Below the pieces are notes generated by a model. The model was not told the origin of the DNA. It saw nothing but the letters and a program-made list of their open reading frames with translations, and did not search any database. Shown piece by piece: positions 9,571-18,179 of a stretch of 64,000 nucleotides of DNA. The translations under genes and the position numbers were made by a program. Origin of the DNA: Synechococcus sp. A18-25c (lineage in GTDB: Bacteria > Cyanobacteriota > Cyanobacteriia > PCC-6307 > Cyanobiaceae). Location: the NCBI RefSeq assembly GCF_014280035.1, contig NZ_CP047957.1, positions 310,001 to 374,000 of the forward strand, written 5' to 3'. Every line of letters begins with the position of its first letter. The stretch's first letter is position 1.

Positions 9571-10305
9571 TCAGCTGAACCGCTTGGCCAGGGCGATGGG
9601 GTCAAGAACGGTGATCTTTTTGCGGTCGATCTCCACTAAGCCGGAGTTGCGCAGGTCTCCGAGCAGACGGGTGATTGTGACCCGCGTGGAGCCGATGGCT
9701 TCGGCAATGGCTTGGTGGGACAAACGCAGGTCGATCGTGATGCCCTGAGTGCTGGGAATGCCGAAATCGCGGCAAAGCACCAACAGAAAACTCACCAGCC
9801 GCGACGACATGTCGCGGTGTGTGAGCGTTTCGATCATGGTTTCGGTCTGGAGGATGCGGCTGGACAGACCCTGCAAAAGGAGAAGACCGACGCTGGTGTC
9901 GGCTTCGATTGCTTGCCTCACAGAGCTCGCCGGAGCTGTCACCATCTCCACCCGCGTAAAAGCAACGGAGTGATAGAAGCGATCGGAACGATGACCAGTG
10001 AGCAGTGAGAGCACCCCGAAGAGACTGTTTTCTCGCAGCAGCGCCACGGTGATTTCTTCGCCGGACTCATAGACCCTGGAAAGACGCACGGCGCCGCGGC
10101 GAATTAAGTAAACGCGTTCCGCCGGGTCGCCAGGGAAAAAGATCGTTTTGTTGCGCTCCACCAGTTCGGTACTGGCGCCCTCCAGATCACGAATCACCTC
10201 CAGCAGCGTGCGGCTGGAGGGCGTGGGAGCGTTAGTCAGGCTGGTTTCAGGCAACCGACCAACGTGTGGGACGGTCCGGCTGAATCCGCGTATCGCTTCT
10301 GCCAT
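9571..10305 (-). CDS. ntcA: Global nitrogen regulator NtcA
   Basis: A 244-residue CRP-family regulator. The cyclic-nucleotide-binding-like beta roll (about residues 50-140, [20 protein letters not shown]) senses 2-oxoglutarate in NtcA. The C-terminal helix-turn-helix is [20 protein letters not shown] near residue 200. NtcA activates nitrogen assimilation genes when the 2-oxoglutarate to nitrogen ratio is high. The first roughly 20 residues extend beyond freshwater NtcA (about 222-225 residues). The 78-base gap from rph carries an NtcA-type promoter, implying autoregulation. Confidence 0.96.
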   Translation of the reverse strand: MAEAIRGFSRTVPHVGRLPETSLTNAPTPSSRTLLEVIRDLEGASTELVERNKTIFFPGDPAERVYLIRRGAVRLSRVYESGEEITVALLRENSLFGVLSLLTGHRSDRFYHSVAFTRVEMVTAPASSVRQAIEADTSVGLLLLQGLSSRILQTETMIETLTHRDMSSRLVSFLLVLCRDFGIPSTQGITIDLRLSHQAIAEAIGSTRVTITRLLGDLRNSGLVEIDRKKITVLDPIALAKRFS

Positions 10306-10319
10306 CTACAGCCATCTGA

Positions 10320-10368
10320 TGGAGGGAAGTTACGGAGCGATGCGGGGTCACCCTGTAGCAATCAACAC
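10320..10368 (-). promoter_or_regulatory. NtcA-type activated promoter upstream of ntcA
   Basis: Read on the minus strand, 10368-10355 is GTG-N8-TAC, one base from the NtcA consensus GTA-N8-TAC. Exactly 22 bases later comes TAACTT (10332-10327), matching the TAN3T -10 element of class II NtcA-dependent promoters, where the usual spacing is 22-24 bases. Transcription would start near 10320, about 15 bases before the ATG. The binding site, spacing and -10 are all read directly from the sequence; binding itself is inferred. Confidence 0.72.
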
Positions 10369-10383
10369 GTTTCAGGCTGCTGG

Positions 10384-11106
10384 TCAGTTCTGGAGTGCTT
10401 GCCCTTGGCATGCCATCAGCTGCTTGAGGCCAGGTTCGGCTAAGTCCAGCAGGCTGTTCAGCTGTTTGCGGCTGAAGGCTGCACCTTCAGCTGTGCCCTG
10501 CAGCTCCAGAAGATCTCCGGCGTCGTTCATCACGACATTCAGATCCACATCGGCACGGCTGTCTTCGCTGTAGTCGAGATCCAGTTGAGGGGCGCCATCG
10601 ATCAGACCCACAGACACGGCGGCCACCTGTGCTTGCACGGGACTATCGCTGAGGAGGCCTTGCTCGACTAAGCGTTCGCAGCCTTTCTGCAAGGCCAGCC
10701 AGGAGCCGGTGATCGCCGCGGTTCGGGTGCCCGCATCAGCCTGAATCACGTCGCAGTCCACGAGCAGGGTGTTTTCCCCAAGCACGTCCATGTTGAGGCA
10801 CGCCCGCAGGCTGCGACCGATCAAGCGCTGAATCTCCTGCGTGCGGCCGGAGAGTTTCATCAATTCGCGCCGCTGACGTTCTGGAGTGGATCCCGGCAGC
10901 AATCGATATTCAGCACTCAGCCACCCCAGACCTTGATCCCGACGCCAGCGGGGGACCCCCTCTTCGTGGCAAACGCTGCAGAGCACTGCGGTTCGGCCGG
11001 TGCGCACGATCACGGAGCTCAGGGCAAAGCCCATGGGGTCCCATTCCACGGAGAACGCCCTCAGGTCGGCGGGCGAGCGGCCATCGTTGCGAGCGGTTTC
11101 GCCCAT
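10384..11106 (-). CDS. rph: Ribonuclease PH
   Basis: A 240-residue protein with RNase PH features: GETARNDGRSPADLR at the N-terminus, RSLRACLNMDVLGENTLLVD, the phosphate/catalytic segment CDVIQADAGTRTAAITGSW, and the C-terminal DLDYSEDSRADVDLNVVM. RNase PH is a phosphorolytic 3'-5' exoribonuclease that trims the 3' ends of tRNA precursors. It lies upstream of ntcA on the same strand, but ntcA has its own promoter in the gap. The start at 11106 is 135 bases from the divergent CobO-like gene. Confidence 0.95.
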   Translation of the reverse strand: MGETARNDGRSPADLRAFSVEWDPMGFALSSVIVRTGRTAVLCSVCHEEGVPRWRRDQGLGWLSAEYRLLPGSTPERQRRELMKLSGRTQEIQRLIGRSLRACLNMDVLGENTLLVDCDVIQADAGTRTAAITGSWLALQKGCERLVEQGLLSDSPVQAQVAAVSVGLIDGAPQLDLDYSEDSRADVDLNVVMNDAGDLLELQGTAEGAAFSRKQLNSLLDLAEPGLKQLMACQGQALQN

Positions 11107-11241
11107 CAGTTATTTGCGGATGTTGATGAGCCTGACATTCGGCATGAGACACCAGGGATGGTGTCGAAGATCTTGTGGATCGCGTTTTCACCGCTAGATT
11201 CGAAGTCCGCTGGCTGTTGTGGGCCAGCCAAGACGAACGCG

Positions 11242-11850
11242 ATGACCGCAAGCCTGAGCTCCAGCCATCGATCCCGCGACACACGCGGTGCCGATCATGG
11301 GGTCGTGGAGCGCTCGCGTCTCCAGCCTTTACCAGCACTCGACCCCCGTCCGCCACTGCATCTGGTGGCTCCCGAAGGCCAGCTTCAGGTCCACACCGCG
11401 CCCTACCGCGGCAGTTTTGGCACTGTGCTGAGTCAGGCGTTGCGCAGTGCTGGTCTGGGAAGCCGCGTTGGCGTGGCGCAGTTTCTCAAGGGCGGTGTTG
11501 CCCAGGGCCCTGAGGCTGCGCTCACTTTGTGTGACCGCATGACCTGGATGCGACCAGCGGTGATGGAATGTTTGTCGCAGCCCGCCAGCGCATCCCTGCC
11601 CTCCACCATTGAGGCGGTCGAAGCGGTCTGGTTGGTGTGCCGTGCTCATCTCGCCTGCGGCGATCTTGATCAGCTGGTGCTTGATGAGCTGGGTTTGGCG
11701 ATTGCGCTTGGATACCTCGATGAAGAGGATGTGCGTGCGAGTTTGGAAGCCCGTCCAGGATCCATGGATGTGATCATCACAGGGACTTCCATTCCTGAGT
11801 CTCTGATGGGGCTCGCGGATCAGGTCACCGAACTGCGCCGGGGTTTCTGA
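11242..11850 (+). CDS. CobO/BtuR-like protein with degenerate P-loop
   Basis: A 202-residue protein resembling ATP:corrinoid adenosyltransferases of the CobO/BtuR type: GLGSRVGVAQFLKGG after the nucleotide-binding region, LDQLVLDELGLAIALGYL (the family's DE motif) and a C-terminal DVIITGTSIPESLMGLADQV. The position expected to hold the Walker A motif GxGKGK(S/T) instead reads HTAPYRGSFGT, with no GK(S/T). The enzyme would therefore not bind ATP in the usual way and may have another role. The frame is open upstream to 10933, but that region is antisense to rph, so the ATG at 11242 is preferred. It overlaps dcd by one base. Confidence 0.75.
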   Translation: MTASLSSSHRSRDTRGADHGVVERSRLQPLPALDPRPPLHLVAPEGQLQVHTAPYRGSFGTVLSQALRSAGLGSRVGVAQFLKGGVAQGPEAALTLCDRMTWMRPAVMECLSQPASASLPSTIEAVEAVWLVCRAHLACGDLDQLVLDELGLAIALGYLDEEDVRASLEARPGSMDVIITGTSIPESLMGLADQVTELRRGF

Positions 11851-12443
11851 TGCTTAAGAACGACCGCTGGATCACGGAACAGGCTGCCTCCGGCATGCTG
11901 GAACCTTTTCAGGGTGGCTTGGTTCGTCACCTCGATCCCGATCACCGACAGCATCCTGTTCTGAGTTTCGGATGTTCGTCATATGGCTACGACCTGCGGC
12001 TGTCGCCTCAGGAGTTTCTGATTTTCAAACACGTGCCCGGCACGGTGATGAATCCCAAGCGATTCAACCCCGCCAACCTCGAACCCACGGAACTGCACCG
12101 GGATGAGGACGGTGAGTATTTCATTCTTCCTGCCCATTCCTACGGGCTTGGTGTGGCGCTGGAAAAAATGAAAGTGCCGCCGAACATCACCGTGATTTGC
12201 CTTGGCAAAAGCACCTATGCGCGCTTGGGCATCATTGTGAACACCACGCCGGCGGAAGCAAGCTGGGAAGGTCATCTCACGCTGGAATTCAGCAACAGTT
12301 CCGGAGCTGACTGCCGGATCTATGCCAATGAAGGGATCTGCCAGCTGTTGTTTTTTGAGGGTGATCCCTGCGACACCACGTACAGCGATCGTCAGGGCAA
12401 ATATCAACATCAGCCTGAGCGGGTGACCCTCGCCAAGGTCTGA
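11850..12443 (+). CDS. dcd: dCTP deaminase
   Basis: A 197-residue protein beginning MLKNDRWITEQAASGMLEPF. It carries SFGCSSYGYDLRL, the trimer active-site stretch CLGKSTYARLGIIVNTTPAE with its downstream SWEGHLTLEFSN, and QLLFFEGDPC. The enzyme deaminates dCTP to dUTP, feeding dTMP synthesis. Its ATG overlaps the CobO-like stop in TGATG. thyX, the next enzyme towards dTMP, is encoded convergently 20 bases downstream. Confidence 0.95.
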   Translation: MLKNDRWITEQAASGMLEPFQGGLVRHLDPDHRQHPVLSFGCSSYGYDLRLSPQEFLIFKHVPGTVMNPKRFNPANLEPTELHRDEDGEYFILPAHSYGLGVALEKMKVPPNITVICLGKSTYARLGIIVNTTPAEASWEGHLTLEFSNSSGADCRIYANEGICQLLFFEGDPCDTTYSDRQGKYQHQPERVTLAKV

Positions 12444-12463
12444 ATGTCTTCAGGTCTGAAATC

Positions 12464-13189
12464 TCAGGGCGCCAGCCTTGCCCTGTGAAGCCTGGTTTTT
12501 TCATACCAAGCGGCAAATTCTGGAGCCCACTGCTGCAGATGCGGCCACATCAGATCACAGAGTTCGCGGATCTCCTGCTGGGCGTCGAGTTTTGCTCTGA
12601 GATCCATGAAGTGGAGAAAGGCTCGAAGGCTGAAACTCACCACAAAGTGCTGCCGGTAGTCGAACGGCAAGATGCCGCGGGCGTGCTCTTCGGCAAATCC
12701 TGAACGCAGCAGGTCCCGGTAGCGCTCCGCGGCCTGCCGGCACAGTGTCAGGTCGTTGTCTCTGAGGGTGTCGCTGTAGGTGTACTTCTTCCCCTGGCGA
12801 TCGCTGTAGTCCCCAACGGGGCGCAAGTAGAACACCTCCTCTAGGTCCAGCTCCCCGTCAGCGGCACGGCAGATGCGTTCGCCTGTGTACCGCATCGACT
12901 GCACATCGAAGCTCACTCCCACGCGGTGCGTGCGTGCCTGCTGCATCACGGAGTGAGGGAACCAACCCACATTCAGCACGATCTGGGCGTGTTCCAAAGG
13001 GCCATAGTGCCCACGCTCACCAGCCAGGAGACGTTTCACGCAGATTTCGCCAGCCCGGGTCTCGTCTGGCCATTCCTCCCGGTCACCGGCGACGAATCCT
13101 TCGCTGTAGTCCTGATGCATGCCTGCGTAGACACACTGCTGGGGGTTGGGTGTGGCGGAGATCAGGTCAACCCTGAAGCGGGAGTCCAT
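12464..13189 (-). CDS. thyX: FAD-dependent thymidylate synthase ThyX
   Basis: A 241-residue protein with the ThyX signature RTHRVGVSFDVQSMRYTGER (RHRxxSxxxxS type), ERGHYGPLEHAQ in the flavin-binding region and HFVVSFSLRAFLHFMDLR near the C-terminus. ThyX makes dTMP from dUMP with FAD, NADPH and methylenetetrahydrofolate and replaces ThyA in many cyanobacteria. It is convergent with dcd, which supplies its substrate pathway. The length is typical of the family. Confidence 0.95.
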   Translation of the reverse strand: MDSRFRVDLISATPNPQQCVYAGMHQDYSEGFVAGDREEWPDETRAGEICVKRLLAGERGHYGPLEHAQIVLNVGWFPHSVMQQARTHRVGVSFDVQSMRYTGERICRAADGELDLEEVFYLRPVGDYSDRQGKKYTYSDTLRDNDLTLCRQAAERYRDLLRSGFAEEHARGILPFDYRQHFVVSFSLRAFLHFMDLRAKLDAQQEIRELCDLMWPHLQQWAPEFAAWYEKTRLHRARLAP

Positions 13190-13258
13190 GGCAGCGGTCA
13201 GGTCGAGGGAACGGGATGTCGGCTGATCATGGCCGCATCGAATGGCAACAGGCGGACT

Positions 13259-13804
13259 CTATGCATGGCTTCGTGGTCCGGTGGCATCAAACGCGGCGGC
13301 TTCCGGCACGGGACTGGTGCTCCCGATCCCTGCGATCACAGGCAAAGGGGCGTCGTCGAGCAGTGCGCTTGCGATGGCATTCAGCTCATCAGCCTTGCGG
13401 CCGCCGAGTGACCGTCCCCGCATGCTGCCATCGGCAGCAAACAGATTCAGCTGGGGAATCCCGGTGACGTCGTAGCGGTCGGTCAGATCCAGCCAGCGAG
13501 GGTTATCGATGTTGACCAACACCACATCCAGTGCTGAGCCGTGCTGCTGTTCCATCGCGAGCATGGCTGGTGCCATCTCGCGGCAAACCTCACACCAATC
13601 GGCGTAAAACTCCAGCACGGTGGGGCGACCATTGCTGAGCGCTACTTCTGGAGGCAGGGATCGACGCGCCAATTGATCCAACGGTGATTCCAGGCTTCCA
13701 CCATTGCGAAGCAGGAAGAGACTCACGGCCAAGGCGATGGCTGCCACCAGCAACAGCCCCTTCTGCAGAGAGGAGAGTCCAGCGTTTGGAGAGCTGTCGG
13801 TCAT
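13259..13804 (-). CDS. Membrane-anchored thioredoxin-like protein (TxlA/HCF164 type)
   Basis: A 181-residue protein with one N-terminal membrane anchor (about residues 16-34) and a thioredoxin fold containing the redox motif FYADWCEVCREMAP near residues 67-80. VTGIPQLNLF supplies the cis-proline loop. TxlA/HCF164 proteins carry reducing equivalents across the thylakoid membrane for cytochrome and photosystem biogenesis; this role is inferred from the anchor plus thioredoxin layout. It is divergent from the 165-residue membrane-protein gene at 13926. Confidence 0.82.
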   Translation of the reverse strand: MTDSSPNAGLSSLQKGLLLVAAIALAVSLFLLRNGGSLESPLDQLARRSLPPEVALSNGRPTVLEFYADWCEVCREMAPAMLAMEQQHGSALDVVLVNIDNPRWLDLTDRYDVTGIPQLNLFAADGSMRGRSLGGRKADELNAIASALLDDAPLPVIAGIGSTSPVPEAAAFDATGPRSHA

Positions 13805-13925
13805 GGTCGACTGACATCAGGATTCCCACTCTGACAGGACAAACCGCTTGCTGTTGCTAGCGTCTTAGCGCAGAAGACGAAGCCGAATTACGGCATAAGT
13901 CCGCCGCCAGTCCGCCATCAAGCTG

Positions 13926-14423
13926 ATGTCCGTTCTGCGATTTTTGTTGCTGCCGTTACGGGCGCCCTTGCTGCTCGTGTTGTTCGGTGTGTCGCTGTTT
14001 CTCGGGCATCACTGGGCCATTCAGGAAACTTGGCTGGCGGAGGCGCACTCCATTTCGGTGAATGCGTTCTGGGCCATTGAGCTGATTCAGGCACTGGTGG
14101 TTGTGATCATCTGCACGATGCCCGATCTGCTGCTGCGCCAGCTCTCGCTGCTGATGGCCTCAAGTCGGGTGCTCAGCCTTGTGGTCACGCTGACCCTGGT
14201 GATCACGGTGGGGCTTTATGTGTTGAGCCTCAGCCTGTTGTCGGATGTGCTCATCCTGGCGTCTGCCACCTTGTTGGCCCGACTTGACCTGAGTCGCATC
14301 AAGGTGGTCCCTCCTCCGCAGCTGTTGGCCTTCTGGTTGGCAGTAGTTGTGGTCACGGGTATCTGGGTGGGTCATGGCCTACCCAATCCCGACACCTCAC
14401 TCAGTGCAGCGATCGCCGCTTGA
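13926..14423 (+). CDS. Conserved multi-spanning membrane protein, unknown function
   Basis: A 165-residue hydrophobic protein with about four to five predicted transmembrane segments: residues 8-28, 46-68, 78-104 (SLVVTLTLVITVGLYVLSLS) and 128-148. No catalytic motif is recognised. A short cytoplasmic stretch, LARLDLSRIKVVPPPQ, precedes the last helix. Its 3' end overlaps the lytic transglycosylase gene tail to tail by 27 bases. It resembles uncharacterised cyanobacterial membrane proteins; no function is proposed. Confidence 0.75.
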   Translation: MSVLRFLLLPLRAPLLLVLFGVSLFLGHHWAIQETWLAEAHSISVNAFWAIELIQALVVVIICTMPDLLLRQLSLLMASSRVLSLVVTLTLVITVGLYVLSLSLLSDVLILASATLLARLDLSRIKVVPPPQLLAFWLAVVVVTGIWVGHGLPNPDTSLSAAIAA

Positions 14424-16475
14424 CGTCAGCTGGTGATAGGCCCAGAGATTGCCAAGCACTTTCTTGGTGTACAAACGTGTCTCCGGGTAGGGGATGCGCT
14501 CGGTCCAAAGCTCAGGGTCTTCCTCCAGTTCTGGGCTTACCCATGACCCTGCAGCACCAGGGCCAGCGTTGTAGCTGGCGGCGACCAGCCAGGGATTGCC
14601 ATCCCATTGCTGCAGTAGGAACGCCAGGTAGCGGGCGCCCAGCACAGCATTGAGATCCGGCTGGCGCAGTTGCTCGGTGCTGAGCTCCTTTCCTGCCATT
14701 TCAGCGGCCGTTGAGGGCATCAGCTGCAGCAGCCCCTGGGCGCCGACGGGGGAGGCCACGGTTGGCGAGAAGCGTGATTCCTGGCGAGCGATCGCCAGGA
14801 GTAGATCAAGGTTGACCTGCTCCTGTTGGGCTGCGTCCTGGAACTGCGTCAGCAGCGGTTTTGGATGTTGGCTGTTGTGCAGGAGGAAACGGGTTGGGCA
14901 GTCGGGATCCACCAGGCGCAAGCTGGATTTCCAAAGCCGACTAAGGCCGTTCCAATAGTCGTTCACGCTCATCAGCAGCCGACCTTCCACCAGGAGGTTC
15001 TGTGGGGATGGATCGCCCGCAGGGTCGCGGCTTTGCCAAGTTTCCAAGGCTTCGCGGTTCCAACCCAAGCGCCACAGCTGATCGACCAAGGGATCCCCGC
15101 TGTCTAGTGCCGTCCAGTGTTGGGTGCGATCCGCTGTCGTGCCATCCGCCTCCAGCCCGTTGGTGGCTTGCGTGCCAGATAGCTCCGGCAGGTCTGCACT
15201 CTCCAGCCGTGCACTGGCTCTCCAGGTGTAGTAACCGGGTGGTTGCGAGGTGACCAATGTTTGCCAGATCTGCTGGGCGTCGTCGTCATTGCCGCGTTTG
15301 AAGGCACTGAAGCCTCGCCAGAATTGCTGGCGGGCCCTCAGGGGGTCGGGCAATTGCTCCTCGGGGATGGCGCCGAGCCACGTGTCTGCTTCATCCCATC
15401 GGCCTGCGAGTAAGGCCTCACGCGCCAGATCCCAATGCAGTTGCCAGCCACTTGGATGGTCGGGCCAGCGTTGCAGCACCTCCAATCCACCTTCGCCGCC
15501 GGCCAGGCGGACCCGCGCTGCGGCCACATCCACGGAGGCCGTTTGCACGGACTTGGGCAGCGCATCCAGCAAAACGGGGTCGGGACGCAGCGGCTCGCTC
15601 AAGAGTGCGGCGGCAGCTAGGGCTTCCGGGCTGTTTGGATGGTCGTGAGCGAGTTCCAGCAGGATTCCCTCCCCGCGGCCTTGCTGTTGACGATTGCCCC
15701 GCAGCAGGCTGCGCCCAATCGTGAGGGCTTGCTCAGGAGCAAGGGGGGTGCCCTGCAGGCAGAGCTCCGCAGCATTGCTATCACCGAGTTCCGCCAGAGC
15801 GCCGGCCAGTTGAAGGCGCTCTTGTTGCGTCATACCTTGGCCGGTGATCGCCCCGCAGGCCTCACGCAGTAAGGATTGCGCCCCTGGCCATTGGGGACCC
15901 CAGCGGGCGAGGTGCAGGGCGCTTGTGAGAATGCGCTGCTGATCGGCATCCTTCGGCAATTCCGCTGCAGCGGCCAGGGCCGCGGCATGACGGGGTTGTT
16001 GGCGCAGCAGCTCACGGTGCAGTTCGGCATGGTCTTGGCCGAGGTGATATCTGGCATCAGCACTGGCTGCCGTGGCCGGAAAGCGTTGCAGCAGCGCCAG
16101 CCAGAGCTCCTGCTCCTGCACCTCCAACCCCAGCGCACGTGCCGTCAGCGCTTGCTGTTTCAGCGCGACAGCTGCGAGGGGATCAGGTCCCCATCCCTGG
16201 CCGCCCAGGAGACGCCATCGACGGTCGGGGGACGCGCTGCTGCGGCTGGCGAGCAGGAGGGCTGCTTCCCGTCGTTGCTGAGGGTCGCCAGACCAGCGGT
16301 AGTGCTGCCAGAGTTCAGCGCTGCTCAGCTGGGGTGTGATCTGAAACTCCTGGCGCAGCAGTTGTCGGCCCCCTGTGATTGCCAGCACGGCAGACAGGGA
16401 GGTGCCTCCGAGCAGCAGCAGGCCGCGAATGCGGGTGAGTCGAGCGCCCAAGCCAAGGCTCTGTACTGCTGGCAT
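14397..16475 (-). CDS. Soluble lytic murein transglycosylase (Slt70-like)
   Basis: A 692-residue protein. A membrane anchor or signal lies at residues about 18-33. A long alpha-solenoid of helical repeats rich in A, L and Q spans to residue about 540. The C-terminal SLT domain carries the catalytic Glu in AIARQESRFSPTVASPVGAQ, followed by GLLQLMPSTAAEMAG and NPWLVAASYNAGPGA. The enzyme cleaves the MurNAc-GlcNAc bond of peptidoglycan to form 1,6-anhydro ends during wall remodelling. The solenoid shape matches the Slt70 doughnut. Confidence 0.9.
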   Translation of the reverse strand: MPAVQSLGLGARLTRIRGLLLLGGTSLSAVLAITGGRQLLRQEFQITPQLSSAELWQHYRWSGDPQQRREAALLLASRSSASPDRRWRLLGGQGWGPDPLAAVALKQQALTARALGLEVQEQELWLALLQRFPATAASADARYHLGQDHAELHRELLRQQPRHAAALAAAAELPKDADQQRILTSALHLARWGPQWPGAQSLLREACGAITGQGMTQQERLQLAGALAELGDSNAAELCLQGTPLAPEQALTIGRSLLRGNRQQQGRGEGILLELAHDHPNSPEALAAAALLSEPLRPDPVLLDALPKSVQTASVDVAAARVRLAGGEGGLEVLQRWPDHPSGWQLHWDLAREALLAGRWDEADTWLGAIPEEQLPDPLRARQQFWRGFSAFKRGNDDDAQQIWQTLVTSQPPGYYTWRASARLESADLPELSGTQATNGLEADGTTADRTQHWTALDSGDPLVDQLWRLGWNREALETWQSRDPAGDPSPQNLLVEGRLLMSVNDYWNGLSRLWKSSLRLVDPDCPTRFLLHNSQHPKPLLTQFQDAAQQEQVNLDLLLAIARQESRFSPTVASPVGAQGLLQLMPSTAAEMAGKELSTEQLRQPDLNAVLGARYLAFLLQQWDGNPWLVAASYNAGPGAAGSWVSPELEEDPELWTERIPYPETRLYTKKVLGNLWAYHQLTSSGDRCTE

Positions 16476-16500
16476 TCTGTGGCCAGCGAGGCTGATCTGG

Positions 16501-16704
16501 ATGGTTGCGCAGCGACGGAGGCCTCGACCGGTCCAGCATCAGCAAGTGCGTTGTGTCGTGGTCTGTGGCCTGGCTCTGCTGCTTTGGGGCTTTCGGTGGC
16601 TCTGGCCCCTGCTCTGGCTGCCTGGCTGGTTGCTGTTGCTGGTCGTTGCCTGGGCCCTGCTCGAATTGACTGCTCTGATGCTGATTCCAAGGCGTTGGCG
16701 CTGA
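16501..16704 (+). CDS. Small tryptophan-rich membrane protein, unknown
   Basis: A 67-residue protein: a basic N-terminus (MVAQRRRPRPVQHQQ) followed by two closely spaced hydrophobic helices rich in L and W (about residues 17-36 and 39-60) and a basic end (IPRRWR). Positive-inside charge suggests both ends are cytoplasmic. It lies divergently from the lytic transglycosylase gene with 25 bases between starts, and upstream of glmM on the same strand. The frame is open further upstream, antisense to the transglycosylase; the ATG at 16501 is the sensible start. Confidence 0.55.
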   Translation: MVAQRRRPRPVQHQQVRCVVVCGLALLLWGFRWLWPLLWLPGWLLLLVVAWALLELTALMLIPRRWR

Positions 16705-16790
16705 TCACCATCGTGCAGCTGAGGGCCTGGCACCGATCGAACGGACCGGTGTCTCAGGGCTCTTAAGGTTCTGTCCACAAATGAGACCTC

Positions 16791-18179
16791 ATGGCCTCCT
16801 CTGCTGCCCATCCGCTCGGTTCCCTTCCGTCGCCTCAGATCAGTTTCGGAACGGATGGCCTGCGTGGTCGGGTCGGCGATGCCATCACGCCAGCCCTCGC
16901 CTTGCAGGTGGGCTTCTGGTGTGGCCGTGTGCTGCCGGCTGATGGTCCTGTGCTGATCGGGATGGATTCGCGTTGCAGCGGATCCATGGTGGTGGCTGCA
17001 CTGACTGCAGGCCTCACATCAGCGGGACGGGACGTGTGGACCCTCGGGCTGTGCCCGACGCCTGCCGTTCCTGGGCTGATTCGTCGCCTTCAAGCTGCAG
17101 GTGGTCTGATGGTTTCTGCAAGCCATAACCCCCCGGAAGACAACGGCATCAAGGTGTTCGGTGCTGACGGGAGCAAGCTTGGCACTGATCTGCAATGCCG
17201 GATTGAATCCGGTCTGAAGGGTGAAGTGGAGACCGTTCCTCCGCTGGGTGCCTGCGGTGCTGCCCTCCATCGCTCAGAGCTTCTGGAGCATTACCGCGAC
17301 AGTCTTCTGAGCAGCGTTCAGCATCAGAGTCTGGCGGGTGTCCCCATCGTTCTCGATCTTTGCTGGGGCTCCGCGACAGCCTGTGGTGCTGAGGTGTTCC
17401 GCGCTCTTGGTGCTGACCTCACCGTGCTCCATGGTGCTGCCGATGGAAAGCGCATCAATGTGGGCTGCGGGTCCACCCATCTCGAGCCGCTGCGTCGTGC
17501 GGTGGTCGAGCGAGGGGCCTCCATGGGCTTCGCGTTTGATGGCGATGCCGATCGCATGCTCGCGGTGGATGGGCATGGCCGCATCGTCGATGGCGATCAC
17601 GTTCTTTACCTCTGGGGATCAGCGCTTCAGGAGAATCACGCGCTTCCGGATCACCGTCTGGTGGCCACGGTGATGTCCAACCTGGGGTTTGAACGGGCTT
17701 GGCAGGCACGGGGCGGGCAGCTGGAGCGCACACCCGTGGGCGACCAGCACGTGCACGCCGCGATGGTGAGTAGTGGTGCTGCACTGGGCGGTGAGCAATC
17801 GGGCCACATCCTGTCGTCTGCCCATGGCCTCGCCGGCGATGGAGTGCTGACAGCGCTCCAGCTCGCCACCCTCTGCCATTCCCAGCAGATCTCTCTCGCC
17901 GATTGGTTGGACCGCAGCTTTCAGGCCTATCCGCAGAAGCTGGTGAATGTTCGCGTGCCCGATCTGGCGCGACGCAAGGGCTGGACCGATTGCGAGCCGT
18001 TGCGCGAGTTGGTGGAGGAAGCCGAGCAGGCGATGGCTGACGAGGGCCGGGTGCTCGTGCGTGCCAGTGGCACAGAGCCGTTGTTGCGAGTGATGGTGGA
18101 AGCGGCGGATGCCACGGTGGTGGACCGCTGGACATCACGGCTTGCCGAGGCTGCCGATCAGCACCTCAATGCGGCCTGA
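16791..18179 (+). CDS. glmM: Phosphoglucosamine mutase
   Basis: A 462-residue alpha-D-phosphohexomutase family protein. It shows the start FGTDGLRGRVGDAITP, the phosphoserine active-site loop MVSASHNPPEDNGIKVFG, the metal-binding FDGDADRMLAVD, the sugar-binding GGEQSGH and the C-terminal phosphate-binding RASGTEPLLRVMVEA. It interconverts glucosamine-6-phosphate and glucosamine-1-phosphate for UDP-GlcNAc synthesis. Its 3' end overlaps the BadF-type kinase gene by 14 bases tail to tail. Confidence 0.93.
   Translation: MASSAAHPLGSLPSPQISFGTDGLRGRVGDAITPALALQVGFWCGRVLPADGPVLIGMDSRCSGSMVVAALTAGLTSAGRDVWTLGLCPTPAVPGLIRRLQAAGGLMVSASHNPPEDNGIKVFGADGSKLGTDLQCRIESGLKGEVETVPPLGACGAALHRSELLEHYRDSLLSSVQHQSLAGVPIVLDLCWGSATACGAEVFRALGADLTVLHGAADGKRINVGCGSTHLEPLRRAVVERGASMGFAFDGDADRMLAVDGHGRIVDGDHVLYLWGSALQENHALPDHRLVATVMSNLGFERAWQARGGQLERTPVGDQHVHAAMVSSGAALGGEQSGHILSSAHGLAGDGVLTALQLATLCHSQQISLADWLDRSFQAYPQKLVNVRVPDLARRKGWTDCEPLRELVEEAEQAMADEGRVLVRASGTEPLLRVMVEAADATVVDRWTSRLAEAADQHLNAA

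Noticed and set aside
10933..11241. N-terminal extension of the CobO-like gene
   Set aside because: The extension is antisense to rph and low in protein-like character; homology begins after 11242.
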